Source: Chitinophaga rupis
GTDB taxonomy: Bacteria; Bacteroidota; Bacteroidia; Chitinophagales; Chitinophagaceae
Assembly (NCBI RefSeq): GCF_900109685.1
Contig: NZ_FOBB01000002.1
Span: 285,663 to 349,662, forward strand
Length of the DNA: 64,000 nt
Direction: 5' to 3'
A program made the translations under genes and the position numbers. Positions within the stretch are counted from its first letter, which is position 1. Every line of letters begins with the position of its first letter. Below, piece after piece: positions 8,225 to 17,147 of the stretch. Under the pieces are notes generated by a model. It did no database searches. It saw nothing but the letters and a program-made list of their open reading frames with translations, and was not told where the DNA came from.

Positions 8225-8953
8225 TTATTGCAACAATAATTTTCCCAGGTTAGCGGGGTAGCTTTCTGCTTCCGTACCACCGGAACCCTGTGTAATGCTA
8301 TCTCCCAAACAAACCACCCGCTTTGCCGGCAGCTGTTTGTAGGTGATACAATCATACACGGCCAGCGCTATAAAGCGGTAACCATCTGCAGTAGGGTGCA
8401 CCCCATCCTTACTACGGCTGTTGGCTTCATTCCGCAGCAGCGCTGCTTTATCGGTTCCCACTTGTCCAACCTTTTCAAACACTGCGCCCAGCTCCAGCAG
8501 GGTAGCCCCTTGTGCGGCCGCTACTTCCCGTATAGCATTGTTGATGGCCGTGCGCCGCTCTTCCGGCGTTTCATTGGCAAAAAAAGAAGCCGGGTGGCGG
8601 GTGAGCAGGTAAGGGGTGTAAAAAGGAAGGATGGTCATTAAAAGCACCTTGCTGCCGCTGTTACCAATGCGTTGTACCAGCTCTGTAAGGTTGGCTTTAT
8701 ATTGTTCTAAAGGAATGTATTTATCATGGTTCATACTGTCGTTCGTGCCTGCCATCAGAACCGTGAGCTCCGGCTGGTGGGAGAGGCAATCTTTTTCCAG
8801 GCGGTTCAGCAGATCCTGGGTATTGTTACCGCCAATACCGGCATTAATCACAAAAGTGTCATCCTGCTCCGGCGTATGTGGCCGGGCAGTCAAAGACAGT
8901 GGCAGGGCGGCGCTCAGCAGGGCGGTATTGGTCAGAAAAGTTCTCCGGTTCAT
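8225..8953 (-). CDS. SGNH/GDSL hydrolase with circularly permuted block order
   Basis: The 242-residue protein begins with a Tat- or Sec-like signal (MNRRTFLTNTALLSAALPLS). In ordinary GDSL enzymes the order is block I (GDS), II (Gly), III (GTND), V (DGVHP). Here block II (NAGIGGN, about residue 40), block III (MAGTND, about 70) and block V (DGVHPTADGY, Asp183/His186) come first. Block I with the nucleophile (VVCLGDSITQGSGG, Ser219) is the very last element, 23 residues from the stop codon. All four catalytic blocks are present, so an active esterase or acetylhydrolase is expected. The C-terminal SYPANLGKLLLQ would join naturally to the N-terminal TFVINAG strand, which is what a circular permutation predicts. 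No second GDS lies upstream. Confidence 0.85.
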   Translation of the reverse strand: MNRRTFLTNTALLSAALPLSLTARPHTPEQDDTFVINAGIGGNNTQDLLNRLEKDCLSHQPELTVLMAGTNDSMNHDKYIPLEQYKANLTELVQRIGNSGSKVLLMTILPFYTPYLLTRHPASFFANETPEERRTAINNAIREVAAAQGATLLELGAVFEKVGQVGTDKAALLRNEANSRSKDGVHPTADGYRFIALAVYDCITYKQLPAKRVVCLGDSITQGSGGTEAESYPANLGKLLLQ

Positions 8954-9037
8954 GAAAGGAAGCTGTTTAGCAGCATTAAGATAAAGTAAAAGCCGGAAAT
9001 GAGGAAAGTTTGGGGACAGGCAGGGCGGTGGGAACGG

Positions 9038-9406
9038 CTACGACTTTTTTTGCTTTTTAGCCGGTTCTTCATACGCCTGCTGCAGCTTTTTAGGCGCCCG
9101 TTCTTTCCAGGCAGCCAGGAAAAGGCCGGCCAGGTCTTTTTGATCCACTTTAGCCAGGTGAATGAGCATCATGGGATAGTTCTGGTAATGATCGGTAATG
9201 AAAAAGATATCGGGGGCGGCTTCCATCCACTTTTCCCGTTCCTGGGTGCGAATGGCCAGGGTTTCACCATCTTCCTTAATACGGCCCAGCAGCTTTTTAT
9301 GCACCCAGAAGCCTGGCGTTCCATGGCAGGGAGCTTCTGTTACACCGGGTAGGGCCAGCGCAATGGCGCGCACCTGCTGCAGGTATGTGTATGCGTCCAG
9401 ATTCAT
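9038..9406 (-). CDS. MmcQ/YjbR family protein
   Basis: This 122-residue protein shows the MmcQ/YjbR pattern: ALALPGVTEAPCHGTPGFWVHKK at the N-terminus, then a lysine-rich strand region and a LAAWKERAPKKL C-terminal segment. The fold is related to the CyaY/DNA-binding double-wing group; its biological function is not established. It is cytosolic. It lies in a run of small housekeeping-like proteins (YciI-like, AraC, VOC) often found together in Bacteroidota, without a known joint pathway. Confidence 0.85.
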   Translation of the reverse strand: MNLDAYTYLQQVRAIALALPGVTEAPCHGTPGFWVHKKLLGRIKEDGETLAIRTQEREKWMEAAPDIFFITDHYQNYPMMLIHLAKVDQKDLAGLFLAAWKERAPKKLQQAYEEPAKKQKKS

Positions 9407-9511
9407 GCTTATTAAATATACGAAATAACCACACTACCACCAATGGCATAGTGGCTATAATCCGGGATGGCTGTGAAATGGCCATTTACCACGCCTGGAG
9501 AGAATAGGCGT

Positions 9512-9847
9512 TCACGATCGCCGCAGCTCCCGTACTTCTACTTCCGCGCCAAAATTAATACCGGGGTATGCTTTAGCCAGTGAGGTGGCTTCCTGGATGC
9601 TTTTTGCCAGCACGATCATGTAACCGCTTATCTGCATATTGCCCCTGATAGGATTAATGTTCCGCAACGGCCTGTTAGCCTCGCCGGTAACCGTATACCC
9701 ATAGTCCCAGAAAGTGTGCGCAGTAACAAACAGCTGTTGCTGTGAAAGGTCCCGGATCCAGCGGGAAAGCTGCTTGCTGCGCGCCTGCTGTTGATCATCT
9801 GAAAGCAGGGTATCATCCTGCCAGATCAAAAGAATAAATTCCTGCAT
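9512..9847 (-). CDS. YciI-like (YCII-related) protein
   Basis: This 111-residue protein has the layout of the YCII/DGPF family: an N-terminal FILLIWQDD strand, a central SRWIRDL helix, the ISGYMIVLAKSIQEATSLAKAYP segment and a C-terminal EVEVREL strand. Members are dimeric alpha/beta-barrel proteins of uncertain function, often next to ECF sigma factors or glyoxalase-like genes. Here it is divergent from an AraC-type regulator (139-nt gap), which may control it. Confidence 0.75.
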   Translation of the reverse strand: MQEFILLIWQDDTLLSDDQQQARSKQLSRWIRDLSQQQLFVTAHTFWDYGYTVTGEANRPLRNINPIRGNMQISGYMIVLAKSIQEATSLAKAYPGINFGAEVEVRELRRS

Positions 9848-9962
9848 GGATAGTTGAAAAAGGTTTGGTTGACATTCACTGCTACAGAACCGGCATTGAA
9901 TATAACAAAAATTAATTACAGTTGTTCAGCGTGGCACCTATTAAAAAATGCAGCCCAATCGT

Positions 9963-9970
9963 TACATTTG
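9963..9970 (+). promoter_or_regulatory. -7 promoter element for the AraC-type gene
   Basis: TACATTTG is a full match to the Bacteroidota -7 consensus and lies 17 nt before the start codon. Nineteen nt upstream the sequence reads ATTA, a poor -33 element, so the promoter may need an activator. Confidence 0.5.
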
Positions 9971-9986
9971 AATAACAAACCTTTTT

Positions 9987-10406
9987 ATGCAGCTTCCTGA
10001 AGATATCTATCAGCGTATTGTTGCCGCCAAGCTGTTCATAGATGAGCATTACCATGAGGCCATTGACCTGGGGGAAATTTCAGGACAGGCGTTTTTGTCA
10101 CGCTTTCATTTTCACCGTTTGTTCACCCGCATTTATCGCAGCACCCCACACCGCTACCTTACCCGGCGGCGTATGGATAAAGCCCGGGACCTGCTGGCAC
10201 AACAGGGGCTAAGTGTAAGCGAAATATGCAACAGCGTTGGGTTTGAAAGCATAGGCTCATTCAGTACCCTGTTTAAAAAAGAAACCGGCATAGGCCCGCA
10301 GCACTACCGCAACATGCGTATTGTGCAGCAGCAACAGGCTAAAGCGCAACCCCGTACTTTTATTCCGCATTGTTTTATTGAAGGGTATAAGCTGAACCGG
10401 CAATAA
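9987..10406 (+). CDS. AraC family transcriptional regulator, HTH domain only
   Basis: This 139-residue protein is essentially the ~100-residue AraC DNA-binding domain: first helix-turn-helix in DLGEISGQAFLSRFHFHRLF, second in SVSEICNSVGFESIGSFSTLFKKETG, ending with the PQHYR signature. There is no N-terminal ligand domain, so it resembles SoxS/MarA-type stand-alone regulators. Neighbouring genes (divergent YciI-like, downstream VOC) are the likely targets; this is inferred from position only. Confidence 0.85.
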   Translation: MQLPEDIYQRIVAAKLFIDEHYHEAIDLGEISGQAFLSRFHFHRLFTRIYRSTPHRYLTRRRMDKARDLLAQQGLSVSEICNSVGFESIGSFSTLFKKETGIGPQHYRNMRIVQQQQAKAQPRTFIPHCFIEGYKLNRQ

Positions 10407-10442
10407 AGCAAGATCCAAGAACTGTATTCCCCCGCTGCATTA

Positions 10443-10450
10443 TAGTTTTG
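10443..10450 (+). promoter_or_regulatory. -7 promoter element for the VOC gene
   Basis: TAGTTTTG fully matches TAnnTTTG and is 21 nt before the VOC start codon. No good -33 TTTG is seen, so the VOC gene may have its own activator-dependent promoter besides read-through from the araC-type gene. Confidence 0.45.
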
Positions 10451-10470
10451 CCTGTATAAATACAACTGCT

Positions 10471-10920
10471 ATGATCACAAAAATGTCGCACACCTCCCTG
10501 TTTGTGCTGGACCAGGACAAAGCCTATGATTTTTATGTGAATAAGCTGGGCTTTAAAGTAAATACCGATGTAGTAATGGGCGATGCCGCCTCTGAGGACG
10601 GTAGTGAGGAACAGCCGCCTGCCGGCGGTTTCCGCTGGTTAACCCTGAACACACCGGAACAGCCGGACCTGGAGATCATCCTGATGCCGGTAGTTGGTTT
10701 AGAGCCTGATGCGCAGGCTGCCATCCGTTTATTGCTGGAAAAAGGTTTAATGGGCGCCGGGGTATTTTATACGCCGGACTGTTATGCCACCTATGAGGAG
10801 CTGAAAGCAAAGGGTGTAGAGTTTAAGTCCGCTCCCAAAGAGCAGTTTTACGGTATAGAATGTATTATGTCCGATGGCTGTGGTAACTGGTTTAGCATGA
10901 CGCAGCCGAAGGAGCATTAA
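10471..10920 (+). CDS. VOC (glyoxalase/bleomycin resistance-like) protein
   Basis: This 149-residue protein of the vicinal-oxygen-chelate superfamily has the first beta-alpha-beta-beta-beta module in SLFVLDQDKAYDFYVNKLGFKVNTDV and the second in GAGVFYTPDCYATYEELKAKGVEF, ending with FSMTQPKE. Candidate metal ligands (the His in MSHTSL, Glu residues in the strands) are present, but the substrate is unknown. It follows the AraC-type gene by 64 nt. Confidence 0.85.
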   Translation: MITKMSHTSLFVLDQDKAYDFYVNKLGFKVNTDVVMGDAASEDGSEEQPPAGGFRWLTLNTPEQPDLEIILMPVVGLEPDAQAAIRLLLEKGLMGAGVFYTPDCYATYEELKAKGVEFKSAPKEQFYGIECIMSDGCGNWFSMTQPKEH

Positions 10921-11008
10921 CCTATATTATTTTCTCTTTAATTCTAAAATGCCGGTACTGATTTATAATATGTTCTATACTTTTATAGCATAACAATCAT
11001 GTACCGCT

Positions 11009-13540
11009 ATGGATTCCAGAAGGGATTTTATTAAAAAGGCTGCGCTGCTTTCCGGTGCAGCCGGTTTTGCCACATTGCCCGCTTCAGTACAGAAAGCATT
11101 AGCCATTAACCCCGCGCCCGGCACTACTTTCCTGGATGCAGAACATATTGTATTCCTGATGCAGGAGAACCGCTCCTTTGATCACTGCTTTGGCAGCCTG
11201 CAGGGCGTACGTGGCTTTAATGATCCCCGTGCCATAAACCTGCCCGATAAAAAACCGGTATGGCTGCAAACCAATGCTGCCGGCGAAACGTATGCCCCTT
11301 TCCGTTTGGATATAAAAGATACAAAGGTTACCTGGATGGGCTCTTTGCCCCATGCATGGAGTAACCAGGTGGATGCACGCAATAATGGTAAATACGATAA
11401 ATGGCTGGATGCAAAACAATCCGGGCACACTGAATATGCAAAGATGCCGCTAACCATGGGGTATTATACCCGGCAGGATATTCCATTTTATTACGCACTG
11501 GCAGATGCTTTTACCGTGTGCGACCAGCACTTCTGCTCTTCCCTTACCGGTACTACGCCTAACCGTTTATACTTCTGGACCGGCACCATCCGTGCAGAAC
11601 AGAACAGCCAGTCCAATGCGCTGGTATGGAATGAGGAAGCAGATTATGACAGCATGGTGAATTATAAAACCTACCCGGAAAGGCTGGAAGAAAATGGTAT
11701 TTCCTGGAAAATTTACCAGAACGATATTAGCGTAGACGGTGGCTTTACCGGCGAAAAAGACGCCTGGCTGGCTAACTTCACAGATAATCCTATTGAGTTC
11801 TTTACACAGTACAATGTAAAGCTCTCTGACCGCTACATTACTTACCTGGAAAAAAGCATTGCCACATTACCGGGTGAAATAACTGAGCTGGAAAAACAGC
11901 TGGCTGCATTACCGGCTGCAGATGCTAACCGCGCCGCGCTGGAAAAACAGCTGAAAGAAAAAAAGGCCAGGCTGCAAAGAGTGCAGGAAGATCAGAAGAT
12001 ATACACCCGCGAAAAATATGCGCAGCTTTCGCAGCACGATAAGAACCTGCATGAGAAAGCATTTTGCGCTAATCATAAAGATCCGCATTTTGGAGAGCTC
12101 ACCACGCTTAGCTACCAGGATGGCGATACTGCCCGCGAAGTGACCGTGCCTAAAGGCGATGTGCTGTACCAGTTCCGGGAAGATGTGAAGAACGGTGTTT
12201 TACCTACCGTATCCTGGCTGGTAGCGCCGGAAAACTTTTCAGATCATCCCGGCGCTGCCTGGTATGGCGCCTGGTATGTATCTGAAGTAATGGACATTCT
12301 TACACAAAACCCGGAAGTATGGAAGAAAACCATTTTTGTGCTTACCTATGATGAGAACGACGGTTACTTTGATCATGTGCCGCCATTTGTAGCGCCCGAC
12401 CCGCAGAACCCCGCCACCGGTAAGGTTTCTCAGGGTGTGGATGCAGGTGTGGAATTCGTAAGCATGGAACAGGAGCAGCGCAAAACCTATTTGCGGCAGG
12501 AGCATAAGCGTGAAAGCCCTATTGGACTGGGTTATCGTGTACCCATGGTAGTTGCTTCGCCCTGGAGCCGCGGTGGATGGGTAAATTCGCAGGTATTTGA
12601 TCATACATCGTCTTTGCAATTCCTGGAAACATTCCTGCAGCACAAAACCGGCAAAGCGGTAACAGAATCAAATATCAGCAGCTGGCGGCGCACGGTGTGC
12701 GGAGACCTGTCATCGGTATTCCGCCCGTATAACGGCGAAAAAACAGCGCTGCCTGCTGTGGTAGAAAAAGATGCATTTATTGAAAGTGTACATAAGGCGC
12801 AGTTCAAAGGATTACCGCAGGGCTACCGGTCATTTACCGCCGCTGATATAGCGCAGGTGAAACGCAATCCTTTGCTGATAGACAGCATGCAGCAGGAAAA
12901 AGGCATTCGTCATGCCTGTGTATTGCCGTATGAGCTGTATGTGGAAGGGCAGCTAAGTGAAGATAAAAGATCATTCGGTATTCACTTTGCAGCCAAACAG
13001 GAAGTGTTTCGTAAAAAGGCTGCCGGCGCGCCTTTCCTGGTTTATGCACCGGGTAAATATAAAACAGAAGATATGCGGGTATGGTCTTACGGCGTGGCTG
13101 CCGGCGGGGAGCTGCAGGATACCTGGCCCCTGGAGGATTTTGATAACGGGCAGTATCACCTGCAGGTACATGGCCCCAATGGTTTTTTCCGGGAATTCAC
13201 CGGTAACAGCCAGGACCCCTTATTACAGGTAAGCTGCCAGTACCAGGAGGCGCCAGGTAAAGCGTTTGAGCTTACAGGGAATATAACCCTGCACCTGCAA
13301 AACAGCAGTAAAGAAAAATATACCGTTAACGTAATTGATAATGCCTATAAAACCGGTACACGCAGCCTTGAACTGGCGCCAGGGCAAACGAAAAACATGC
13401 TGCTGATGCTTGGCAAAAGCCATGGCTGGTACGATTGCAGCGTGCAGATAAAAGGGCGTGCCGGTTTTGAGAAAAGATATGCCGGCCGTGTGGAAACCGG
13501 TAAGCCCAGCTTTACCGACCCGCTGATGGGAAGGGTGTAG
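11009..13540 (+). CDS. Phosphocholine-specific phospholipase C, Tat-exported
   Basis: This 843-residue protein opens with a twin-arginine signal (SRRDFIKKAALLSGAAG). The phosphoesterase domain begins at HIVFLMQENRSFDHCFG and carries the family segments TPNRLYFWTG and TYDENDGYFDHV. A charged coiled-coil insertion sits at about residues 288-330. The last ~200 residues form two beta-rich repeats as in non-haemolytic phospholipase C (DUF756-type). The enzyme hydrolyses phosphatidylcholine/sphingomyelin-type headgroups in the periplasm or outside the cell. Length and order match the family. A palindromic site follows the stop codon. Confidence 0.9.
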   Translation: MDSRRDFIKKAALLSGAAGFATLPASVQKALAINPAPGTTFLDAEHIVFLMQENRSFDHCFGSLQGVRGFNDPRAINLPDKKPVWLQTNAAGETYAPFRLDIKDTKVTWMGSLPHAWSNQVDARNNGKYDKWLDAKQSGHTEYAKMPLTMGYYTRQDIPFYYALADAFTVCDQHFCSSLTGTTPNRLYFWTGTIRAEQNSQSNALVWNEEADYDSMVNYKTYPERLEENGISWKIYQNDISVDGGFTGEKDAWLANFTDNPIEFFTQYNVKLSDRYITYLEKSIATLPGEITELEKQLAALPAADANRAALEKQLKEKKARLQRVQEDQKIYTREKYAQLSQHDKNLHEKAFCANHKDPHFGELTTLSYQDGDTAREVTVPKGDVLYQFREDVKNGVLPTVSWLVAPENFSDHPGAAWYGAWYVSEVMDILTQNPEVWKKTIFVLTYDENDGYFDHVPPFVAPDPQNPATGKVSQGVDAGVEFVSMEQEQRKTYLRQEHKRESPIGLGYRVPMVVASPWSRGGWVNSQVFDHTSSLQFLETFLQHKTGKAVTESNISSWRRTVCGDLSSVFRPYNGEKTALPAVVEKDAFIESVHKAQFKGLPQGYRSFTAADIAQVKRNPLLIDSMQQEKGIRHACVLPYELYVEGQLSEDKRSFGIHFAAKQEVFRKKAAGAPFLVYAPGKYKTEDMRVWSYGVAAGGELQDTWPLEDFDNGQYHLQVHGPNGFFREFTGNSQDPLLQVSCQYQEAPGKAFELTGNITLHLQNSSKEKYTVNVIDNAYKTGTRSLELAPGQTKNMLLMLGKSHGWYDCSVQIKGRAGFEKRYAGRVETGKPSFTDPLMGRV

Positions 13541-13550
13541 TCTTTAAATA

Positions 13551-13579
13551 CCGGACATTGCCTGTCCGGAAACGGACAG
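13551..13579 (+). promoter_or_regulatory. Two overlapping hairpins / operator-like dyad
   Basis: CCGGACA (13551-13557) pairs with TGTCCGG (13563-13569), while CTGTCCG (13562-13568) pairs with CGGACAG (13573-13579) across a GAAA loop. The two stems share the central TGTCCG and exclude each other. There is no following T-run, so a simple terminator is unlikely. The second dyad (TGTCCG-4-CGGACA) could be a regulator site for the ABC permease gene, about 90 nt downstream. Confidence 0.5.
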
Positions 13580-13636
13580 CTTCTATGTTCTCTGGCCTCT
13601 TAATGTATTGGTTTTCAGGCAGGGCACAGGCAGGCA

Positions 13637-13645
13637 TTTACTTTG
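13637..13645 (+). promoter_or_regulatory. Possible -7 element for the ABC permease gene
   Basis: TTACTTTG (13638-13645) matches TAnnTTTG at seven of eight positions and lies 26 nt before the ATG at 13671. No convincing -33 element is present; the upstream dyad at 13562-13579 would be placed suitably for an activator. Confidence 0.35.
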
Positions 13646-13670
13646 TGCAATCCGGGTTAAATGCCTTCTC

Positions 13671-16121
13671 ATGCTGAAGAACTACTTTAAAATTGCCGTA
13701 AGACAATTATTGAAGCAAAAGATGTACACCGTCATCAAGATCGGCGGGTTTGCATTAAGCATTGCAGCCTGTTTGCTGATCACGTTATACATAAGGCATG
13801 AGCTAAGCTATGACCGTTCCTATCCTAATGCTGACCGCATTTACCGGGTAATAGGCGAATCCATTGACAATGGAGTAGATGAAAAAGGCGTATCCTTCCC
13901 GGCGCCGTTTGCCCGTTCTTTAAAAGATGATTTCCCTGAGGTTGAAGAAGCAGGGCGCTTAATGTCCAACCGCCTGTTCACCGGTGCAGGCAGCAACCAG
14001 CTGCGGCGGGCCGATAAAGTTGAAAATACATACGAAGAAGGGTTTACCTACATGGATCAGCAGCTGCTGAATATTTTTCAATGGCCAATGGTGGCCGGAG
14101 ATGCTGCACACGCATTGGATGAGCCCAAGACCATGGTGATCTCTCAGCGGATGGCAGCAAAATATTTCCCGCATGAAGATCCCATTGGAAAGGTGATGCT
14201 GCTGAATGATAACACCGATTATGCTTATCGCATAACGGGCGTAATGAAAGATCTGCCGTCCACTTCTCATTTGCAGTACAATTTCCTGTTAACCCTTTCC
14301 GGCGTGTCGTTCTGGAAGGGTGAGCAAACTAACTGGATGTCCAGCAACTATGATAACTATGTGCGGCTGCGCCCTGGCACAGATGCCAAACTGCTGGGTA
14401 AAAGTATCGGTGATAATATCCTGAAGAAGTATTATATCCCTATCATGAGGGAGGCCGGTAATAAGGACCTGGACCGCCTGGGTAAAACACTGGAGCTGCG
14501 GATAAGCCTGCAACCGGTAAGTGATATTCATCTCGGCTCCCATAATATTAGTGACAATATACAGAACCATGGTGATATGCGTTTTATATGGTTATTTGGT
14601 GCTGTTGCCTGTTTCATACTGCTGATAGCCTGTATTAATTTCATTAACCTTTCCACTGCCAGGTCAGCCAATCGCGCTAAGGAAGTGGGTTTGAAAAAAA
14701 CGATCGGCGCATTCCGCAGCAGCCTGGTACAACAGTTCCTTACAGAATCTTTTTTATTCAGCTTCCTGTCTGTTATACTGGGCAGCTTCCTGGCCTGGGT
14801 GCTGCTGCCTTATTTCAATCAATTGTCGGCCCAAACGCTGGTATTTCCCTGGCATGAGCCCTGGCTGGCGCCTGCGCTGTTAGTGGCTGCTGTGGCCATT
14901 GGTCTGCTGGCAGGTATTTACCCGTCGTTTTATCTTTCATCCTTTCAGCCCATGCAGGTATTGAAGGGCAGTATTAGCCGCGGCACTAAAAATTCCAATC
15001 TAAGAAGTATCCTGGTCGTGTTCCAGTTTGCCACATCCATTATCCTTATTATTGGTACGGTGGTTATTTACCGGCAAATGCAGTATATCCTTCACCGTAA
15101 GATAGGCTTTGATAAGGAGCAGGTAGTGATGATACAGGGTGCGCATACCCTGGGTGATAAGGTGCAAACCTTTAAGAGTGAGCTGCAGCGGCTGCCTAAT
15201 GTGGCGCATGTGGCTGTGAGCGACTTTTTACCGGTTTCCAATACCAAACGTAATGGCAACAGCCTCTGGAAAGATGGCAGAAACAAGATTGATATGCCGG
15301 AGTTTGCGCAGTTCTGGAAGGTGGATCATGATTACCTGGCTACAATGGGTATGCACCTGGTGGCCGGCCGTAATTTTTCCAAAGACATGCCTACGGACTC
15401 ACAGGCCGTTATCATCAATCAAACGCTGGCAAAAAAATTATTCCCCGGCAAAGAAGACCCGCTTGGCCAGCGTATTATGAATGCCGGTAATGGCCATTAC
15501 CAGGTGATCGGGATTGTGAAGGATTTCAATTTTGAATCCATGCGCGGTAAGGTGGGCCCCCTTTGTATGTCGCTGGGTAACAGCCCTACCATTGTATCTG
15601 TAAAAGTGCATACAGCAGATATGACAAAGATGATTAGCGCGATCACCGGTGTATGGAAAAGTTTTGCCCCTAACCAGCCTTTCCGCTATAATTTCCTGGA
15701 CGAACGTTTTGCACAGATGTATGATGATGTGCAGCGTACCGGCCGCATATTTACCTGCTTTTCCATACTGGCCATTATTATAGCCTGTTTAGGCCTGTTT
15801 GCATTATCCGCTTATATGGCGGAGCAGCGCAGCAAAGAGATCAGTATCCGCAAGGTGCTGGGCGCTTCTGTAGCCCAGGTAACGGCCTTGGTATCCAAAG
15901 ATTTTGTGAAGCTGGTGCTGATAGCAGTGCTGCTGGCATCACCCATTGCATGGTGGGCTATGAGCAAGTGGCTGCAGGATTTTGAGTACCGCGTAAACAT
16001 CAGCTGGTGGATGTTTGCACTGGCCGGCATGCTGGTGATAGCCATTGCATTGGCCACTATCAGTTTTCAATCCATTAAAGCTGCGCTTACCAACCCGGTA
16101 AAGAGCTTAAAGGCAGAGTAA
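13671..16121 (+). CDS. FtsX/MacB-type ABC transporter permease
   Basis: This 816-residue protein starts at the ATG at 13671 (MLKNYFKIAVRQLLKQKMYT, the usual start of this Bacteroidota family; the open frame back to 13608 is not typical). Two MacB_PCD periplasmic domains alternate with two FtsX segments: N-terminal membrane helix, periplasmic domain, a three-helix FtsX block with SANRAKEVGLKKTIGA, a second periplasmic domain and a C-terminal FtsX block with MAEQRSKEISIRKVLGAS. These large two-module permeases work with a separate ATPase, which is not in the window. The substrate is unknown; often peptides or lipoproteins. Confidence 0.9.
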   Translation: MLKNYFKIAVRQLLKQKMYTVIKIGGFALSIAACLLITLYIRHELSYDRSYPNADRIYRVIGESIDNGVDEKGVSFPAPFARSLKDDFPEVEEAGRLMSNRLFTGAGSNQLRRADKVENTYEEGFTYMDQQLLNIFQWPMVAGDAAHALDEPKTMVISQRMAAKYFPHEDPIGKVMLLNDNTDYAYRITGVMKDLPSTSHLQYNFLLTLSGVSFWKGEQTNWMSSNYDNYVRLRPGTDAKLLGKSIGDNILKKYYIPIMREAGNKDLDRLGKTLELRISLQPVSDIHLGSHNISDNIQNHGDMRFIWLFGAVACFILLIACINFINLSTARSANRAKEVGLKKTIGAFRSSLVQQFLTESFLFSFLSVILGSFLAWVLLPYFNQLSAQTLVFPWHEPWLAPALLVAAVAIGLLAGIYPSFYLSSFQPMQVLKGSISRGTKNSNLRSILVVFQFATSIILIIGTVVIYRQMQYILHRKIGFDKEQVVMIQGAHTLGDKVQTFKSELQRLPNVAHVAVSDFLPVSNTKRNGNSLWKDGRNKIDMPEFAQFWKVDHDYLATMGMHLVAGRNFSKDMPTDSQAVIINQTLAKKLFPGKEDPLGQRIMNAGNGHYQVIGIVKDFNFESMRGKVGPLCMSLGNSPTIVSVKVHTADMTKMISAITGVWKSFAPNQPFRYNFLDERFAQMYDDVQRTGRIFTCFSILAIIIACLGLFALSAYMAEQRSKEISIRKVLGASVAQVTALVSKDFVKLVLIAVLLASPIAWWAMSKWLQDFEYRVNISWWMFALAGMLVIAIALATISFQSIKAALTNPVKSLKAE

Positions 16122-16124
16122 GCA

Positions 16125-17030
16125 TTACCTGCCTTCTTCTATCAATGTTTTATTCATCATAGCGCCGGCTTTGGTACCGGCTGCAACTGCAACGCTTACT
16201 GCGCGGAACATGGTGGTATTGTCGCCTGCTGCATACACACCGGGTACAGTGGTTTGCTGAAAATCATCAATTACTACATAGCCGTTTTCTGTAAGCGTGC
16301 AGCCCAGCGACTGTACAATATCCTGCTGCGGCGTGGCCGGCCTGGTGTAGAGCGCTGTAAGCGGATGTGCGCTGCCATCCTGCAATTGAATGGTTTGCAG
16401 GTAGCCTTTTTCATGGATGATGTTTGCGACAGGCTGTTCCTGTACAGGTACATTCCAGTCCTTTAGCTGGGCCATTTGCTCATCCTTTAAGGCAGCAGGG
16501 CCATTGGTAAAAAGGGTAAGCTGTTTAGTCCAGTGGCGGATCATCCTGCTAAACTCAAATGCCATTTCTCCATTGGCCAGTACGCCGGTAGGTGTGTTCT
16601 TTACTTCATAACCATGGCAATAAGGACAATGCAGCACGGAAATGCCCCAGCACTCCGCAAACCCGGGAATGGGGGGCATAATATCCTGTACGCCGGTGGC
16701 AAGCAATAATTTAGCGGCGGTGAATTGCTCACCCGTTTCAGTGGTTACTACAAAAGCATTATCCTTTTGCACGGCGTTCACCACTTTTCCCTGTTTCAGC
16801 TGAACGGTAGGGTAGGCCAGTACCTGCTCCCTGCCAAGAGCCGCTATGGCAGCCGGGGTAGCGCCATCCTGCGTAAGAAAGTTATGGGAGTGCGGCGTTT
16901 GCCGGTTACAGGGCTTACCACTGTCAATGATCAATACCTGCCGCAGGGCACGGCCCAGGGCCATGGCAGCAGAAAGGCCCGCGTAGCTGCCGCCGATGAT
17001 AATAACGTCTAATGTTTGTTTATGCTCCAT
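16125..17030 (-). CDS. Thioredoxin reductase-like FAD/NAD(P) oxidoreductase
   Basis: This 301-residue protein has an N-terminal FAD-binding Rossmann motif (IIIGGSYAGLSAAMALGR), a redox CPYC motif (HCPYCHGYEV, near residue 135) inside the NAD(P) domain, and a C-terminal GVYAAGDN motif with the FAD-contacting Asp. Length and order fit the low-molecular-weight thioredoxin-reductase family, though the PHSHNFLTQDG segment marks the subgroup usually annotated only as NAD(P)/FAD-dependent oxidoreductase. It probably reduces a disulfide partner in the cytosol. It is convergent with the permease, 3 nt apart. Confidence 0.85.
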   Translation of the reverse strand: MEHKQTLDVIIIGGSYAGLSAAMALGRALRQVLIIDSGKPCNRQTPHSHNFLTQDGATPAAIAALGREQVLAYPTVQLKQGKVVNAVQKDNAFVVTTETGEQFTAAKLLLATGVQDIMPPIPGFAECWGISVLHCPYCHGYEVKNTPTGVLANGEMAFEFSRMIRHWTKQLTLFTNGPAALKDEQMAQLKDWNVPVQEQPVANIIHEKGYLQTIQLQDGSAHPLTALYTRPATPQQDIVQSLGCTLTENGYVVIDDFQQTTVPGVYAAGDNTTMFRAVSVAVAAGTKAGAMMNKTLIEEGR

Positions 17031-17064
17031 AAAGCGAAGATAAATAAAAAATGAAACAATGTTG

Positions 17065-17072
17065 CAAATGTA
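17065..17072 (-). promoter_or_regulatory. -7 promoter element for the thioredoxin-reductase-like gene
   Basis: On the minus strand the sequence is TACATTTG, a full match to TAnnTTTG, 34 nt upstream of the ATG. The -33 region (TGTTAAAA) is only approximate. Confidence 0.5.
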
Positions 17073-17147
17073 TTTTACCTGCCTTGTTTTAACATTTCTA
17101 TAGACACTTATTAGCGTATATTCATTACCGGTATTATACGCTCATCC

